DNA from: Rickettsiaceae bacterium | Lineage (GTDB): Bacteria; Pseudomonadota; Alphaproteobacteria; Rickettsiales; Rickettsiaceae | DNA length: 49,297 nt | Direction: 5' to 3' | Assembly: GCA_029251475.1 (NCBI GenBank) | Contig: JAQXDF010000025.1 | Coordinates: forward strand, 1 to 49,297 | Shown here: positions 8,493 through 17,613 of the stretch, piece after piece | Layout: each line of letters starts with the position of its first letter | How positions within the stretch are numbered: position 1 is the first letter of the stretch | Translations under genes and position numbers: made by a program | The notes under the pieces: generated by a model | The model's input: only the letters and a program-made list of their open reading frames with translations | Told to the model about the DNA's origin: nothing | The model's database searches: none

Positions 8493-9425
8493 CTAAATTA
8501 TAGTGGCGATAGATTTAATGATAGGTAGGTTCAGCTCTATTTGTTTAGCTTTTAAAAAATTCGATAGCAAGCGGGCAGATGATACGCCTTCAACCAAGAT
8601 GGGGTAATTATTGAGAAAATCTTTGGAATAGTTATTCTGATGAAATTCATACCCAAATTTAGTATTACGTGAAGTAACCGAATAACAAGTAAGCAATAAA
8701 TCTCCAATAACAGCTGGTAAACATAAAGTTTCTGCCTTTCCGCCAAGGCGTTTTGAAATTGAGGATATTTCTTGTAGTCCGTTACTTATCAGCCAAGCTT
8801 TTGCATTTTCAACAAAGCCACTTGCTTGTAAAATACCGCTTTTGATAGCAACTATATTTTTTACAATACTTGCTATTTGAACGGTAATAATATCATCAGA
8901 AGTTGTCACATCTAAATTAGGTGTCTTTAATATGTCCGCAATCTCCTTCGCAATTTTAATATTCTTGGAAGATATGGTTATGGAGGTGAATTTATCTTCT
9001 GCTACTTCTTTTGCAAAGTTTGGTCCCGAAATAAATGCATAAACATTATCTAATTCTTGTTCAATTTTATCCGAGAATAGCTGAGACGGATTTTCGCATA
9101 AGCCTTTAGTAGCTATAAGTAGTGTTGTATCTTTGCGCAGTCCTGAATCTTTTATCTGAAGTAATGTTGATTCAAAGGCATATGATGGTACGGCTATAAT
9201 AATCACGTCAGATGAGATTATATTTGTTATATCTGATGTTGCTTTAATTCCGCTTGGTAGAACAATGTCCCCCAGGTATTTTTTATTTTGGTGATTATTA
9301 TTTATTTCATCAACAGTATTATTTTCAATAACATATAAACCTGACTTGCCCGTAGCTCTTGCAACAAGGCAAGCTAATGCAGTTCCCCAACTTCCTCCAC
9401 CAATAACTGTAAAGCTTTTTTGCAT
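8493..9425 (-). CDS. gpsA: Glycerol-3-phosphate dehydrogenase [NAD(P)+]
   Basis: The enzyme interconverts dihydroxyacetone phosphate and sn-glycerol 3-phosphate, the backbone for phospholipids. The N-terminal Rossmann motif GGGSWGTALA is at about residues 8-17, IIAVPSYAFES and ISGPNFAKEVA follow, and the C-terminal domain has the catalytic Lys in IVKNIVAI and the GDLLLTC and SRNTKFG motifs. At 310 residues it stops at KSIATII, roughly 15-20 residues short of usual family members, so the C-terminal helix is clipped. mtaB lies 18 bp upstream on the same strand, suggesting a dapF-mtaB-gpsA operon. Together with tpiA it would supply glycerol phosphate. Confidence 0.93.
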   Translation of the reverse strand: MQKSFTVIGGGSWGTALACLVARATGKSGLYVIENNTVDEINNNHQNKKYLGDIVLPSGIKATSDITNIISSDVIIIAVPSYAFESTLLQIKDSGLRKDTTLLIATKGLCENPSQLFSDKIEQELDNVYAFISGPNFAKEVAEDKFTSITISSKNIKIAKEIADILKTPNLDVTTSDDIITVQIASIVKNIVAIKSGILQASGFVENAKAWLISNGLQEISSISKRLGGKAETLCLPAVIGDLLLTCYSVTSRNTKFGYEFHQNNYSKDFLNNYPILVEGVSSARLLSNFLKAKQIELNLPIIKSIATII

Positions 9426-9443
9426 TTCAAATATACCTTTTAT

Positions 9444-10691
9444 TTAGGAAGCTATTTTAACTGACATGTATTTTTCATCAGCACTAATAAGTTCCGCTTT
9501 TAATAATTGACCAGAAATAAATTCGCCATCAAGCTTCACTGGAATAAAACTTTCAGAATGTGCCATATTGTTTTTTTCTACCAAAAGCTCTACATTTTTT
9601 CCAATATTTTGCTTGAAAAACTTGCTCAGTTCTTTTTGACCTTCTTCTCTTAGAATAGCAGCTCTTGCCTTCCTTATTTTCATGGGTACCTGTGGCATGC
9701 GCGCTGCAGGTGTGCCTTCTCTTTCGGAGTACGGAAATACATGTAGATATTGTATTTCAGCCTCGGAGATTAATTTCCTAGTATTCTCAAACATGTCGTC
9801 ATTTTCAGTTGGAAATCCCGCTATGATATCCGCGCCAAATGAAACTTCGGGGCGTAACTTGCGCAAGGATCGACAGAATTCCACTACTTGTTCTCTAGTA
9901 TGACGACGTTTCATGCGTTTTAAAATCAAATTATCACCTGCTTGAAGGCTTATATGAAAATGCGGCATTAATGTTTTGTTATAAGCCATCAGATCGAATA
10001 AATCATCATCTATTTCAGCAACATCTATTGACGAAAGACGCAATCTTGGTAATTCCGGTACTAGAGACAGAAGTCGCCTAATCATCTGAGCAAAAGTTGG
10101 GCTACCTGGTAGGTCAGAACCATAAGCTGTAACATCAACGCCGGTAAATACCACTTCTTTATAGCCTTCTTTTACCATTAGCCTGACTTGATCTACTATA
10201 ACTCCAATAGGGACTGAGCGGCTATTACCACGCCCAAATGGAATCATACAGAATGTACATCTATGATCGCAACCATTCTGTACTTGCATAAATGCGCGCG
10301 CTTTTCCATCAAAACTACTGATCATGTGATTTGCAGTTTCCTTAATAGACATGATGTCATTAACGATCACTCTTTCAGAATCTAGATGATAATATTTATC
10401 TGAAAGTTTTTCCTCGTTGCCAATTACTTTATCCACTTCTTTCATGGAAGCAAAGAGTTCTGGGGTATTTTGAGCAGCGCATCCCGTAACTATAATAGTT
10501 TTTTCGGGGTCTTCCTTTTTAAGTTTTCTGATCGTTTGTTGAGCTTGTTTTTCTGCCTGTTTTGTTACTGCGCAGCTATTGATAACTACAACATTATTAA
10601 GTTCAGACTTAGCTAAATTGCTTTTAATTATTTCGCTTTCATAGATATTTAAACGGCAGCCAAAGGTGATAACTTCCTGATTGTTAGTCAT
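9444..10691 (-). CDS. mtaB: tRNA t6A37 methylthiotransferase MtaB (radical SAM)
   Basis: The protein adds a methylthio group to N6-threonylcarbamoyladenosine at position 37 of ANN-decoding tRNAs. It begins TNNQEVITFGCRLN, which separates MtaB from MiaB. Cluster-binding cysteines of the N-terminal domain are in FGCRLN, INSCAVT and VTGCAAQ. The radical SAM C-x3-C-x2-C is in NGCDHRCTFCMIPFGRG at about residues 140-155. A TRAM-like C-terminal segment (VELLVEKN onwards) is present. I chose the ATG at 10691, which has GGGGA at good spacing, rather than a TTG five codons earlier; it overlaps the dapF end by 8 bp. Confidence 0.93.
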   Translation of the reverse strand: MTNNQEVITFGCRLNIYESEIIKSNLAKSELNNVVVINSCAVTKQAEKQAQQTIRKLKKEDPEKTIIVTGCAAQNTPELFASMKEVDKVIGNEEKLSDKYYHLDSERVIVNDIMSIKETANHMISSFDGKARAFMQVQNGCDHRCTFCMIPFGRGNSRSVPIGVIVDQVRLMVKEGYKEVVFTGVDVTAYGSDLPGSPTFAQMIRRLLSLVPELPRLRLSSIDVAEIDDDLFDLMAYNKTLMPHFHISLQAGDNLILKRMKRRHTREQVVEFCRSLRKLRPEVSFGADIIAGFPTENDDMFENTRKLISEAEIQYLHVFPYSEREGTPAARMPQVPMKIRKARAAILREEGQKELSKFFKQNIGKNVELLVEKNNMAHSESFIPVKLDGEFISGQLLKAELISADEKYMSVKIAS

Positions 10692-11496
10692 AAATATATT
10701 CCCCAAAAAACACGTAGCTAGCTGGTCCGGTTATACTTATGTTCTGACCGTCTTTTTTCATTTTCAACCCACCTAGGGCAAACATAATAGATGCATCATT
10801 ATTCGCAAAACCTAGTTTATTGGCTGCAGCAAAACTGGCCACAGCACCACTGCCACAAGCATAAGTAAAGCCAGTCCCACGTTCCCATACTTTTAAATGT
10901 ATTTTATTATCCTCAACTGAAGCAAAGCTAACATTTACTCCGTCTTTGAATAGGCCTATATTTTGGAATTCCTTTCCTATGACGGCCTGATCCTGCACTG
11001 GCAACTTTGAAAAAATTACTAGATGTGGATTGCCAACATCTACGCATAACATTTCCTTAGGTTCAATAAGATAACGCTCAGCTAAGTTCCATAATTCATT
11101 AGAGCTGGGCATCCAGCTTTCATCAAAGCTTACTGCTCCCATATCAACTTTAATTTCATTCTCGCTGTAATATTCGCAAGAAAAGTTTCTATCGCTTACC
11201 TTCAGAGTAATGTCTTTAGCTCCAGTAATATCAAATAGCAAACGCGACAAACAGCGAGATGCGTTCCCACAAGCAAGGGCTTTAGAGCCATCTTGGTTAT
11301 AGATTTCCATCTGCGCTACACTGGTCTTGATATCGTAATTATATATGATGAACTGGTCACATCCAACTCCTTTGTTACGATTTGCTATTTCTTTAACAAA
11401 TACTGACATATCAACTGATTTAGGAGCATTATCTTCAGAAATAATAACAAAGTCATTACCTAAACCATGCATTTTAACAAAAGGAATTTTTTGCAT
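10684..11496 (-). CDS. dapF: Diaminopimelate epimerase
   Basis: Converts LL- to meso-diaminopimelate for peptidoglycan and lysine. The family start FVKMHGLGNDFV follows the ATG at 11496; an in-frame ATG at 11553 would add 19 unconserved residues. The two catalytic cysteines are visible in LACGNASRC (about residue 76) and TYACGSGAV near the C-terminus, with GNPHLV and ERGTG around the active site. About 270 residues, normal length. It is followed directly by mtaB. With dapA at 30923 it shows that the late DAP pathway is retained. Confidence 0.95.
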   Translation of the reverse strand: MQKIPFVKMHGLGNDFVIISEDNAPKSVDMSVFVKEIANRNKGVGCDQFIIYNYDIKTSVAQMEIYNQDGSKALACGNASRCLSRLLFDITGAKDITLKVSDRNFSCEYYSENEIKVDMGAVSFDESWMPSSNELWNLAERYLIEPKEMLCVDVGNPHLVIFSKLPVQDQAVIGKEFQNIGLFKDGVNVSFASVEDNKIHLKVWERGTGFTYACGSGAVASFAAANKLGFANNDASIMFALGGLKMKKDGQNISITGPASYVFFGEYIYD

Positions 11497-11624
11497 TTTG
11501 TGCCTTGTTTGTTTATTTAATTGTGATGTACGCTTAGCGCCCATTATACACATATTTTAGAATAGTTGCAAACTATATAGATTTTAAAAATCCGTTCTTT
11601 TTGTTAGATATATTGAATAATATT

Positions 11625-12968
11625 CTATATAGATTTTTTGATTAGTAGTTCACCATCTTGCATCTTTAAATAGATAGATGATGTTTTGTTTGCCTCTGAA
11701 ACAGAGGAGATATAAGTTTGATCTGCGCCCTTGATCATTGCATATCCACGTTTTAGAACGTTGTTATAGTCTAAGCTAGTAAGCAATGATTGACTAAGTG
11801 CAAGACGATGCTCCTGGGCATTTAGTAGAGAGTTTTTTTTACCAATCAAATTATCGCTATAATGCTTATATTGTAAGTATTTATATTTCAAAATTTTTAT
11901 AGGGCGTAGCCTAGAAATAGGGAAGTGTCTCAAAGATGATTCTTTGTTTTTGAGCAAGTTTGGCAAAGATTCAAGTAGTCTGAAGGACAAGTCATCAATT
12001 CTTTGAGAGCGATTATTCAACTGGTTTGAAATTTGATTTAATACGCGATTGGTATTTGTTAAACGCTCAGAATAATATTTAATAAAGCTGTTTAATCTAC
12101 TAGACAGAGTCATTTGATGAGACACTAAAGTATAGCGCAAGTCAGCTAGTACTGGCACTGCAAATTCTGCCGCCGCAGTTGGTGTTGGGGCTCGCATATC
12201 GGCAGCAAGATCTATGAGAGTATAGTCAGTTTCATGGCCAACTGCAGAAATTATTGGAATTAATGAATTATAAGTAGATCTTACAACTATTTCTTCGTTG
12301 AATGACCATAAATCTTCAATCGATCCCCCACCTCTGGCTACTATTAATAAATCTGGTTTTTGCTCTGTAGATAATTGGTTAAATCCATCTATTGCTTTGG
12401 ATACTTCGTTTGCAGAAGATTCTCCTTGGACGCTAACTGGCCAAACTATCAAATTAGTCGGGCATCTGTCTGAAATTCGATGGATGATATCTTTAATTAC
12501 CGCTCCAGTAATAGAGGTAATTATACCAATTTTTTTAGGAAAAAATGGTAATTTTTGTTTATGTTCTTTGGCAAATAAGCCTTCTGCTTCTAGCTTAGCC
12601 TGGCGCTCTTTTAGTATCTTCATGAATGCGCCAGCGCCGGCTGGTTCAATAAAATCTGCTGATATTTGATATTTTGATTGGCCAGCATAAGCGGTTATTT
12701 TACCAGTGACTACAACCTCTAGACCTTCTTCAAGTTTAAACTGTAATTTTGCTAAATTGTGTCTCCAGCACGTAGTGGCTAAAATAGCAGTATTATCTTT
12801 AAGAGAAAAGTAGCCATGACCTGAGGCAGCTATCTTTAAACCAGATATTTCTCCCTTTACTTTTACTATTCCTAGGTTATTTTCAAGTAAGCTTTTAATC
12901 TTACCAGTAACTTCGGAAACAGAAAATTCAGATAAAACGACATTATTTGTTAAATTATTTTCGAACAT
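11625..12968 (-). CDS. xseA: Exodeoxyribonuclease VII large subunit
   Basis: The catalytic subunit of a single-strand-specific exonuclease that degrades DNA to short oligonucleotides. The 447 residues show the N-terminal OB domain (VKGEISGLKIAASGHGYFSLKD, about 39-60), KIGIITSITGAVIKDI, the catalytic core VARGGGSIEDLWSFN and SAVGHETDYTLIDLAADMRAPTP, and then the long coiled-coil C-terminal region. The small subunit XseB is not in this window. The gene is divergent from lptD, with 51 bp between the two start codons. Confidence 0.95.
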   Translation of the reverse strand: MFENNLTNNVVLSEFSVSEVTGKIKSLLENNLGIVKVKGEISGLKIAASGHGYFSLKDNTAILATTCWRHNLAKLQFKLEEGLEVVVTGKITAYAGQSKYQISADFIEPAGAGAFMKILKERQAKLEAEGLFAKEHKQKLPFFPKKIGIITSITGAVIKDIIHRISDRCPTNLIVWPVSVQGESSANEVSKAIDGFNQLSTEQKPDLLIVARGGGSIEDLWSFNEEIVVRSTYNSLIPIISAVGHETDYTLIDLAADMRAPTPTAAAEFAVPVLADLRYTLVSHQMTLSSRLNSFIKYYSERLTNTNRVLNQISNQLNNRSQRIDDLSFRLLESLPNLLKNKESSLRHFPISRLRPIKILKYKYLQYKHYSDNLIGKKNSLLNAQEHRLALSQSLLTSLDYNNVLKRGYAMIKGADQTYISSVSEANKTSSIYLKMQDGELLIKKSI

Positions 12969-13019
12969 GCTGTATGGTTGAATATATTTTTTAAAACTAT
13001 TTACTTAAAGCTAATTTAA

Positions 13020-15134
13020 ATGCGAGTTATTTGCAAATCATTACTGATATTTTTTCTATTAGGGATTTCTTTTTGTGCAAAGGGAGAGATGCCTAAAGGT
13101 GTTGTAATGAAAGCTAAAACAGTGCATTACAATAAGGACAAAGACTCTATTACCGCAACAGGTGATATTGTTATTCAAATGGAAAACTACACTCTAAATG
13201 CCGATAAAATACATTACAAGATACAAGAAGATTTGATCTTTGCAGAAGGTAATATTCGTATAATCGATGATAAGGGTAAAATAGTACAAGGAGAAAGAGC
13301 CGTTCTTAAAGACAAGCTAAAAAGAGGCGTAATAAAAGAATTTATTGTCCAGTTAGATGATGATTCTATTGTAGCTTCCAGGTTGGCAAACCGAATTGAT
13401 AGGGACCATCTTACTCTTGAAAAGTCAGTATTTACTCCTTGTTCTCGCAATTGTGGAAAAAGACCTATTTGGCAAATAAATGCAGCACATACTAATATAT
13501 ATTACAAAGAACAAAAAGTGACGTACAGACATGTGCTATTTGAAGTATATGGTATTCCAATAATGTATACTCCATACTTTGCTCACCCAACACCAAATGC
13601 ATCGGCTCAGTCCGGATTTCTTGTTCCTAGAGTTAAAGACGGCAGTTTAATGATTCCTTTTTATTTTAGAGCTAAGCCAAATTTAGACTTTACCATTTCT
13701 CCAAGAGTTGGAAAAGGATACATGATTTTTGAAGGCGACATGCGTCATAAAGTGCTTTTTGGGCAGTATGATATAACAGGAAGTTACGCTAATTCCGCTT
13801 TGCAAAAAAAAGATGGAAATAAAATAGTAAAAAAAGAGAAATTTAAACGCTATCATGTTTTATCAAGAGGTGATTTTCAAAATAGAGGAGTGCATTATGG
13901 GTTTGAATTAAGACGCGCTTCTGATAAAGCCTATTTAGTGAATTATCAAAAGACGCATGATTCATATTTAACATCTAGAATCTATACTTATACAGTAAAT
14001 AAAAGAAATTATTTTTCTTTAGAAGGTTTGAGTTTTCAAGATTTAAGATCTAGACAAGAAAAAGAGAAACAGAAAACACCATTTGTGTTGCCTACTATAC
14101 GTACTCAAAATATTTATAGTTTAAACGATGAAGAATCGCTGCTACTCAATATGAGAAATAATTTTATTGTTTACAAAGAGCCAGACAGAGAAATAGCTCG
14201 GGCTTCAGTAGATCTTGAGTTAATGAAAAAAATGATTTCAAATCAAGGTCACATGTTTACATTTACCCTAGCTAATCGTGGAGACTTATATTTTACTAAT
14301 TTTATATCGCCAGATACAGGGCAGGATAAATTCAAAAAATGGTATCGAAATATTCCTGAGTTTAGAACTCAATGGAGATATCCTTTAGCAAGACATATTA
14401 GCAAAAAATCTAGCGTTGCCCTGGAGCCAACGGCGATGGTTGTAATCGGAAAAAGATACAAACCAAGATTCAAGAAATTTGAGTTACTTGATGCCCCTAA
14501 GAGTGAACTGTCGGAAAATAATATATTTTTGGCTAACAGTTTTAGCGGTATCGACTTACATGATTATGGTAATCGTTTGAGTTATGGTTTGCGCTCTTCT
14601 TTAATATCAGATGTTTTGTATTTGAATGCATTTTTGGGTCAGCAGATACATGAATATAATATTCCTCAGAAAGGAAACTATGATTATGTAGGTGATATAA
14701 GTGCTGATATAAACAATAATTTTCAGCTTTTTTATCGTTTTAGAAAAAATAAATTTTTAGATCCTATAAGAGACGAAGTTGGTATTAATGCAACTTCAAA
14801 AAAGTTAAGAGCTAATGTCATGTTCACAGAATTGCATGATGTTAGTACGTATTTTGCCAAAACACGCTTTCAGCCGGATAGTAATAAAATATCACAATTA
14901 AGCTTTTCTACAGATTACAACTTTACAAAAAACTTAGTAGCGGGGGTAGAGTCTAGATTTGATTTTGCTGGGGGGGCTAAAATGCTTACACGAAGTATCA
15001 AGATGACATATTTATTTGATTGTGTTAGTATTAACGCTATTATAGCTGATGAGTTCTTGTATGATAGTGAGCGTGGAGTAAAGAAAAAAAGAGCGCAATC
15101 TTTTATCGTCGGTTTAAAAGCAATTAATATGTGA
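13020..15134 (+). CDS. lptD: LPS-assembly outer-membrane protein LptD
   Basis: The terminal step of LPS export: LptD with LptE inserts LPS into the outer leaflet. A signal peptide (residues 1-22, KSLLIFFLLGISFC) is followed by an OstA/LptA-like beta-jellyroll (about 30-135) with repeated units such as AKTVHYNKDKDSITATGDI and ADKIHYK. The C-terminal beta-barrel fills the rest of the 704 residues. Cysteines in FTPCSRNCGKRPIW and near the C-terminus (LFDC) fit the disulphides of the family. The surA-like gene begins 11 bp after its stop; SurA is the periplasmic chaperone known for LptD maturation, so the pairing makes functional sense. Confidence 0.92.
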   Translation: MRVICKSLLIFFLLGISFCAKGEMPKGVVMKAKTVHYNKDKDSITATGDIVIQMENYTLNADKIHYKIQEDLIFAEGNIRIIDDKGKIVQGERAVLKDKLKRGVIKEFIVQLDDDSIVASRLANRIDRDHLTLEKSVFTPCSRNCGKRPIWQINAAHTNIYYKEQKVTYRHVLFEVYGIPIMYTPYFAHPTPNASAQSGFLVPRVKDGSLMIPFYFRAKPNLDFTISPRVGKGYMIFEGDMRHKVLFGQYDITGSYANSALQKKDGNKIVKKEKFKRYHVLSRGDFQNRGVHYGFELRRASDKAYLVNYQKTHDSYLTSRIYTYTVNKRNYFSLEGLSFQDLRSRQEKEKQKTPFVLPTIRTQNIYSLNDEESLLLNMRNNFIVYKEPDREIARASVDLELMKKMISNQGHMFTFTLANRGDLYFTNFISPDTGQDKFKKWYRNIPEFRTQWRYPLARHISKKSSVALEPTAMVVIGKRYKPRFKKFELLDAPKSELSENNIFLANSFSGIDLHDYGNRLSYGLRSSLISDVLYLNAFLGQQIHEYNIPQKGNYDYVGDISADINNNFQLFYRFRKNKFLDPIRDEVGINATSKKLRANVMFTELHDVSTYFAKTRFQPDSNKISQLSFSTDYNFTKNLVAGVESRFDFAGGAKMLTRSIKMTYLFDCVSINAIIADEFLYDSERGVKKKRAQSFIVGLKAINM

Positions 15135-15145
15135 GTGTATAAGGC

Positions 15146-16033
15146 ATGAAAAAAATAGTAAGTTTGTTCATTATTTTATTTGCAGCATCGGGGTCCGCTA
15201 ACTTGCCAGACATAGTAGCTCTGGTGAATGAGCAGCCAATTACACGATATGATTTTGAGTCTAGAAAAAACATGATCGTTACTCTAAATAATATCGAGAT
15301 CTCAGATCATTTGATGGAGCTGAAGCTAAATAGCGATATATTAAACTCTTTGATAGATGAAGAGCTTCTTGACCAAAAGGCGCAAAAAGTTGGAATGACT
15401 ATCAGTAAAAAATCACTAGATGAAGCCATTGAATCTATTGAACAAAAAAGCAATATGCCGGCCAATGGAATGCGCAACTATCTTAACGAGCAGGGTGTAG
15501 ATGTTGAAACCTTTAGAAAACAAATTCGTTCTGAACTTATTAAACAAAATATAATGAGCTCTTTTCCTGGATCAATTTCTATCTCCCAAAATGAACTTGA
15601 TACTGCTCTGATTAATAATAACAATCAAGATTTTGCTATTGAGGCATGGATATTCACTTCTAAAAGTAATTGTGATAAGAGCCTAAAGAACATGAATTCA
15701 CTTAGAAATAATTTGAATTCTTGCGAGAACATAGATGAGAAGTTGTACAAAGATTTTGCAAGAGTAGAAAAGTTTGATGGGCCACTCACTAAATTATCAA
15801 ACAGAACTCAGTCTGTAATAATGGATACAAAGGTTGATTTTTCAAGTCCTGTATATAAAGAAGAAGGTCAATTCAATCTAATCTTCTTGTGTAAAAAGGA
15901 TAGAAATATTACTAAGGGTGACTTAATGAAGGTAGAAACTTTTTTATCCAATAAAAAAATATCACAAAAGGTTCAAAAGTTTTTTAAAGACCTTAGGTCT
16001 AAAGCTTATATCAAAACAATGATTCCGGGTTAG
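15146..16033 (+). CDS. surA: SurA-like periplasmic chaperone / peptidyl-prolyl isomerase
   Basis: The 295-residue protein has a signal peptide (about 1-18), then the SurA N-terminal chaperone domain with IVALVNEQPITRYDFESR and helices typified by LIDEELLDQKAQKVGMTIS and YLNEQGVDVETFRKQIRSELIK. The remaining region is too short and too divergent to hold two good parvulin domains; I see at most one degenerate one. It is therefore probably a chaperone first and an isomerase second. Flanked closely by lptD and rsmA (4 bp), the order seen in many proteobacteria. Confidence 0.85.
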   Translation: MKKIVSLFIILFAASGSANLPDIVALVNEQPITRYDFESRKNMIVTLNNIEISDHLMELKLNSDILNSLIDEELLDQKAQKVGMTISKKSLDEAIESIEQKSNMPANGMRNYLNEQGVDVETFRKQIRSELIKQNIMSSFPGSISISQNELDTALINNNNQDFAIEAWIFTSKSNCDKSLKNMNSLRNNLNSCENIDEKLYKDFARVEKFDGPLTKLSNRTQSVIMDTKVDFSSPVYKEEGQFNLIFLCKKDRNITKGDLMKVETFLSNKKISQKVQKFFKDLRSKAYIKTMIPG

Positions 16034-16037
16034 CTAT

Positions 16038-16847
16038 ATGCTCCCTTCGATTGCAAAATTAGCTAGCAAACATGGAATTGCGCCTTTAAAAAAATATGGC
16101 CAGAATTTTATTTTTGATGAAACATTATGCGACAAAATAGTGAGAAAAAGCCATCTCACTAAAGATTCTTGCGTTTTGGAAATTGGCCCGGGGCCAGCGG
16201 GTTTAACAAGGTCTATACTTAAAGCTTCCCCACATAAGGCAACTGTTATTGAGACAGATGTTCGTTGCCTGCCGCTGCTTGAAGAAATCAAAGAATCCTA
16301 TCCTTTTTTGCATATTTTGCATGATGACGCTTTAAAAGTCGAATTATCTTCTGTGTCTGCCGGGGAAAAATTAAATATTATATCTAACCTACCATATAAT
16401 ATTGGCACGCAGCTTCTTCTTAATTGGATCTATCAAATAGACTTTGTGCAGAACATGACTCTAATGTTGCAAAAAGAAGTGGTAGACCGTATTGTTTCTG
16501 CTCCCGGCAAGAAAAGTTATGGTCGTCTGTCTATTATCTGTCAGCTTGTTTGTGATGTTGAAAAATGTTTTGATGTTAGTCCGAAAGCTTTTTATCCTGA
16601 GCCTAAAATTTGGTCAAGCATAGTTCGTTTAACGCCAAAAACTAATAGACCTGCAAATAATATTTTATTGCAATTAGGCACAATTACAATGCACGCATTT
16701 TCTGCTAGACGAAAAATGATTAAATCTTCTCTAAAGAAAGTTGCTCCAAATATTCATTTAATACTAGATGAAATCGGATTAGATCAGTCGTTGCGCGCCG
16801 AAAATTTATCCCCAGAAGATTATTTGAATATTGTAAAAAAATTATAA
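16038..16847 (+). CDS. rsmA: 16S rRNA (adenine1518/1519-N6)-dimethyltransferase RsmA
   Basis: Dimethylates two adjacent adenines in the 3' terminal helix of 16S rRNA during 30S maturation. The 269 residues show YGQNFIFDE, the SAM-binding VLEIGPGPAGLTRSIL (about 45-60), acidic IETD, and the catalytic NLPYNIGTQLLLNW (N-L-P-Y). C-terminal AFSARRKMIKSSLKK is also conserved. It begins 4 bp after the surA-like gene and probably shares its mRNA. The MITE inserted 51 bp after its stop could fold into a strong hairpin in the 3' UTR. Confidence 0.96.
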   Translation: MLPSIAKLASKHGIAPLKKYGQNFIFDETLCDKIVRKSHLTKDSCVLEIGPGPAGLTRSILKASPHKATVIETDVRCLPLLEEIKESYPFLHILHDDALKVELSSVSAGEKLNIISNLPYNIGTQLLLNWIYQIDFVQNMTLMLQKEVVDRIVSAPGKKSYGRLSIICQLVCDVEKCFDVSPKAFYPEPKIWSSIVRLTPKTNRPANNILLQLGTITMHAFSARRKMIKSSLKKVAPNIHLILDEIGLDQSLRAENLSPEDYLNIVKKL

Positions 16848-16898
16848 TCTAGTAAATTACAATGAAGACTTGCGATTGAAGTCATCCTGAATTCAATT

Positions 16899-17013
16899 GG
16901 CGTTGTTGCATGGCGGTTGAAAAAGGTAGGTAGTTGCGCTATTAAAGTACGTATGAAAAAATACAGAAAAGAACGCAACTACCTACCTTTTTCAACCGCC
17001 ATGCAACAACGCC
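16899..17013. mobile_element. 115-bp MITE, internally deleted copy of the IS at the left edge
   Basis: Perfect 40-bp inverted repeats at 16899-16938 and 16974-17013 begin GGCGTTGTTGCATGG and enclose 35 bp. The first 78-80 bp equal the minus strand of 56-135 with two mismatches, including the transposase start codon and its first nine codons (MKKYRKERN). The sequence then passes directly into the right terminal repeat at CGCAACT, present in both the transposase start and the inner edge of the repeat, so deletion by short homology is likely. Flanks ATTCAATT and ACTCAAGT agree at 6 of 8 positions, a possible eroded target duplication. Confidence 0.85.
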
Positions 17014-17588
17014 ACTCAAGTAAAGATAAAACAGATTTTACCTTTACTTGCAATGATTTTAGTGACCTACTTCTTGGCGGTAAATGTCCTTATATCCACA
17101 CTTCTGCTCTGGTTTACAGAAAGACCAAGCAAGATATAGACTACGCACAATGGTCTAAATCTACTTATAGAGGGGATTTAATTAGAACCTTATTCTACGG
17201 GTCTCAAGGTAAAGTAAAATATTTAAACGAAGTTATGTCTGTATATAGAATCAATGGAGATGGTATTTATACATCCTTAAATAATCTGGAAAAAGAAATA
17301 AGACATGTCGAATTTTTCTTGTATCACAAAACACATACTTTTGAGGATAAGTACAATATATTATTTGATAAAGTTACAGTAAGACAATATAACGAGCTTA
17401 ATAACTTTTTTAATGGCAATTTACCTACTAAAGCAAAGTACTTTTTCCTAAAATGCCATTTGGCCTTTAACATCAGATTAGCTAGTAGTAAAAATTTTAT
17501 AAAACGTAGTATATATTTTATTGGATCAGTAACTGGCTTAGCTCTTTTCCATATCATGAATACATTCATGCCTTACAACAAATGGTAA
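17014..17588 (+). pseudogene. Glycosyltransferase family 2, C-terminal remnant
   Basis: About 190 residues match the C-terminal part of family 2 glycosyltransferases: YIHTSALVYRK, then SKSTYRGDLIRTLFYGSQGKVKYLNEVMSVYRINGDGIY, the acceptor-side region that follows the catalytic GT-A core. The N-terminal half with the nucleotide-binding and D-x-D motifs is absent; upstream is the MITE and then rsmA. An open frame enters from the MITE (TTG at 16917 or ATG at 16953), so a fusion of 9-20 MITE-encoded residues to the remnant could be translated. Lacking the catalytic core, it is almost certainly inactive. A hydrophobic segment near the C-terminus (SIYFIGSVTGLALF) may touch a membrane. Confidence 0.7.
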
Positions 17589-17613
17589 TTAGCTTCAAGG
17601 CCTCCCTATAAAA

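Noticed and set aside
12298-12669. 123-codon antisense ORF inside xseA
   Set aside because: Overlaps the catalytic core of xseA; no initiation signal or recognisable domain.
748-17588. The glycosyltransferase at 748 and the remnant at 17014 as two halves of one gene split by the IS
   Set aside because: The first gene has its own complete C-terminal half and normal stop, and the remnant belongs to a different GT2 subgroup, so they do not complement each other.
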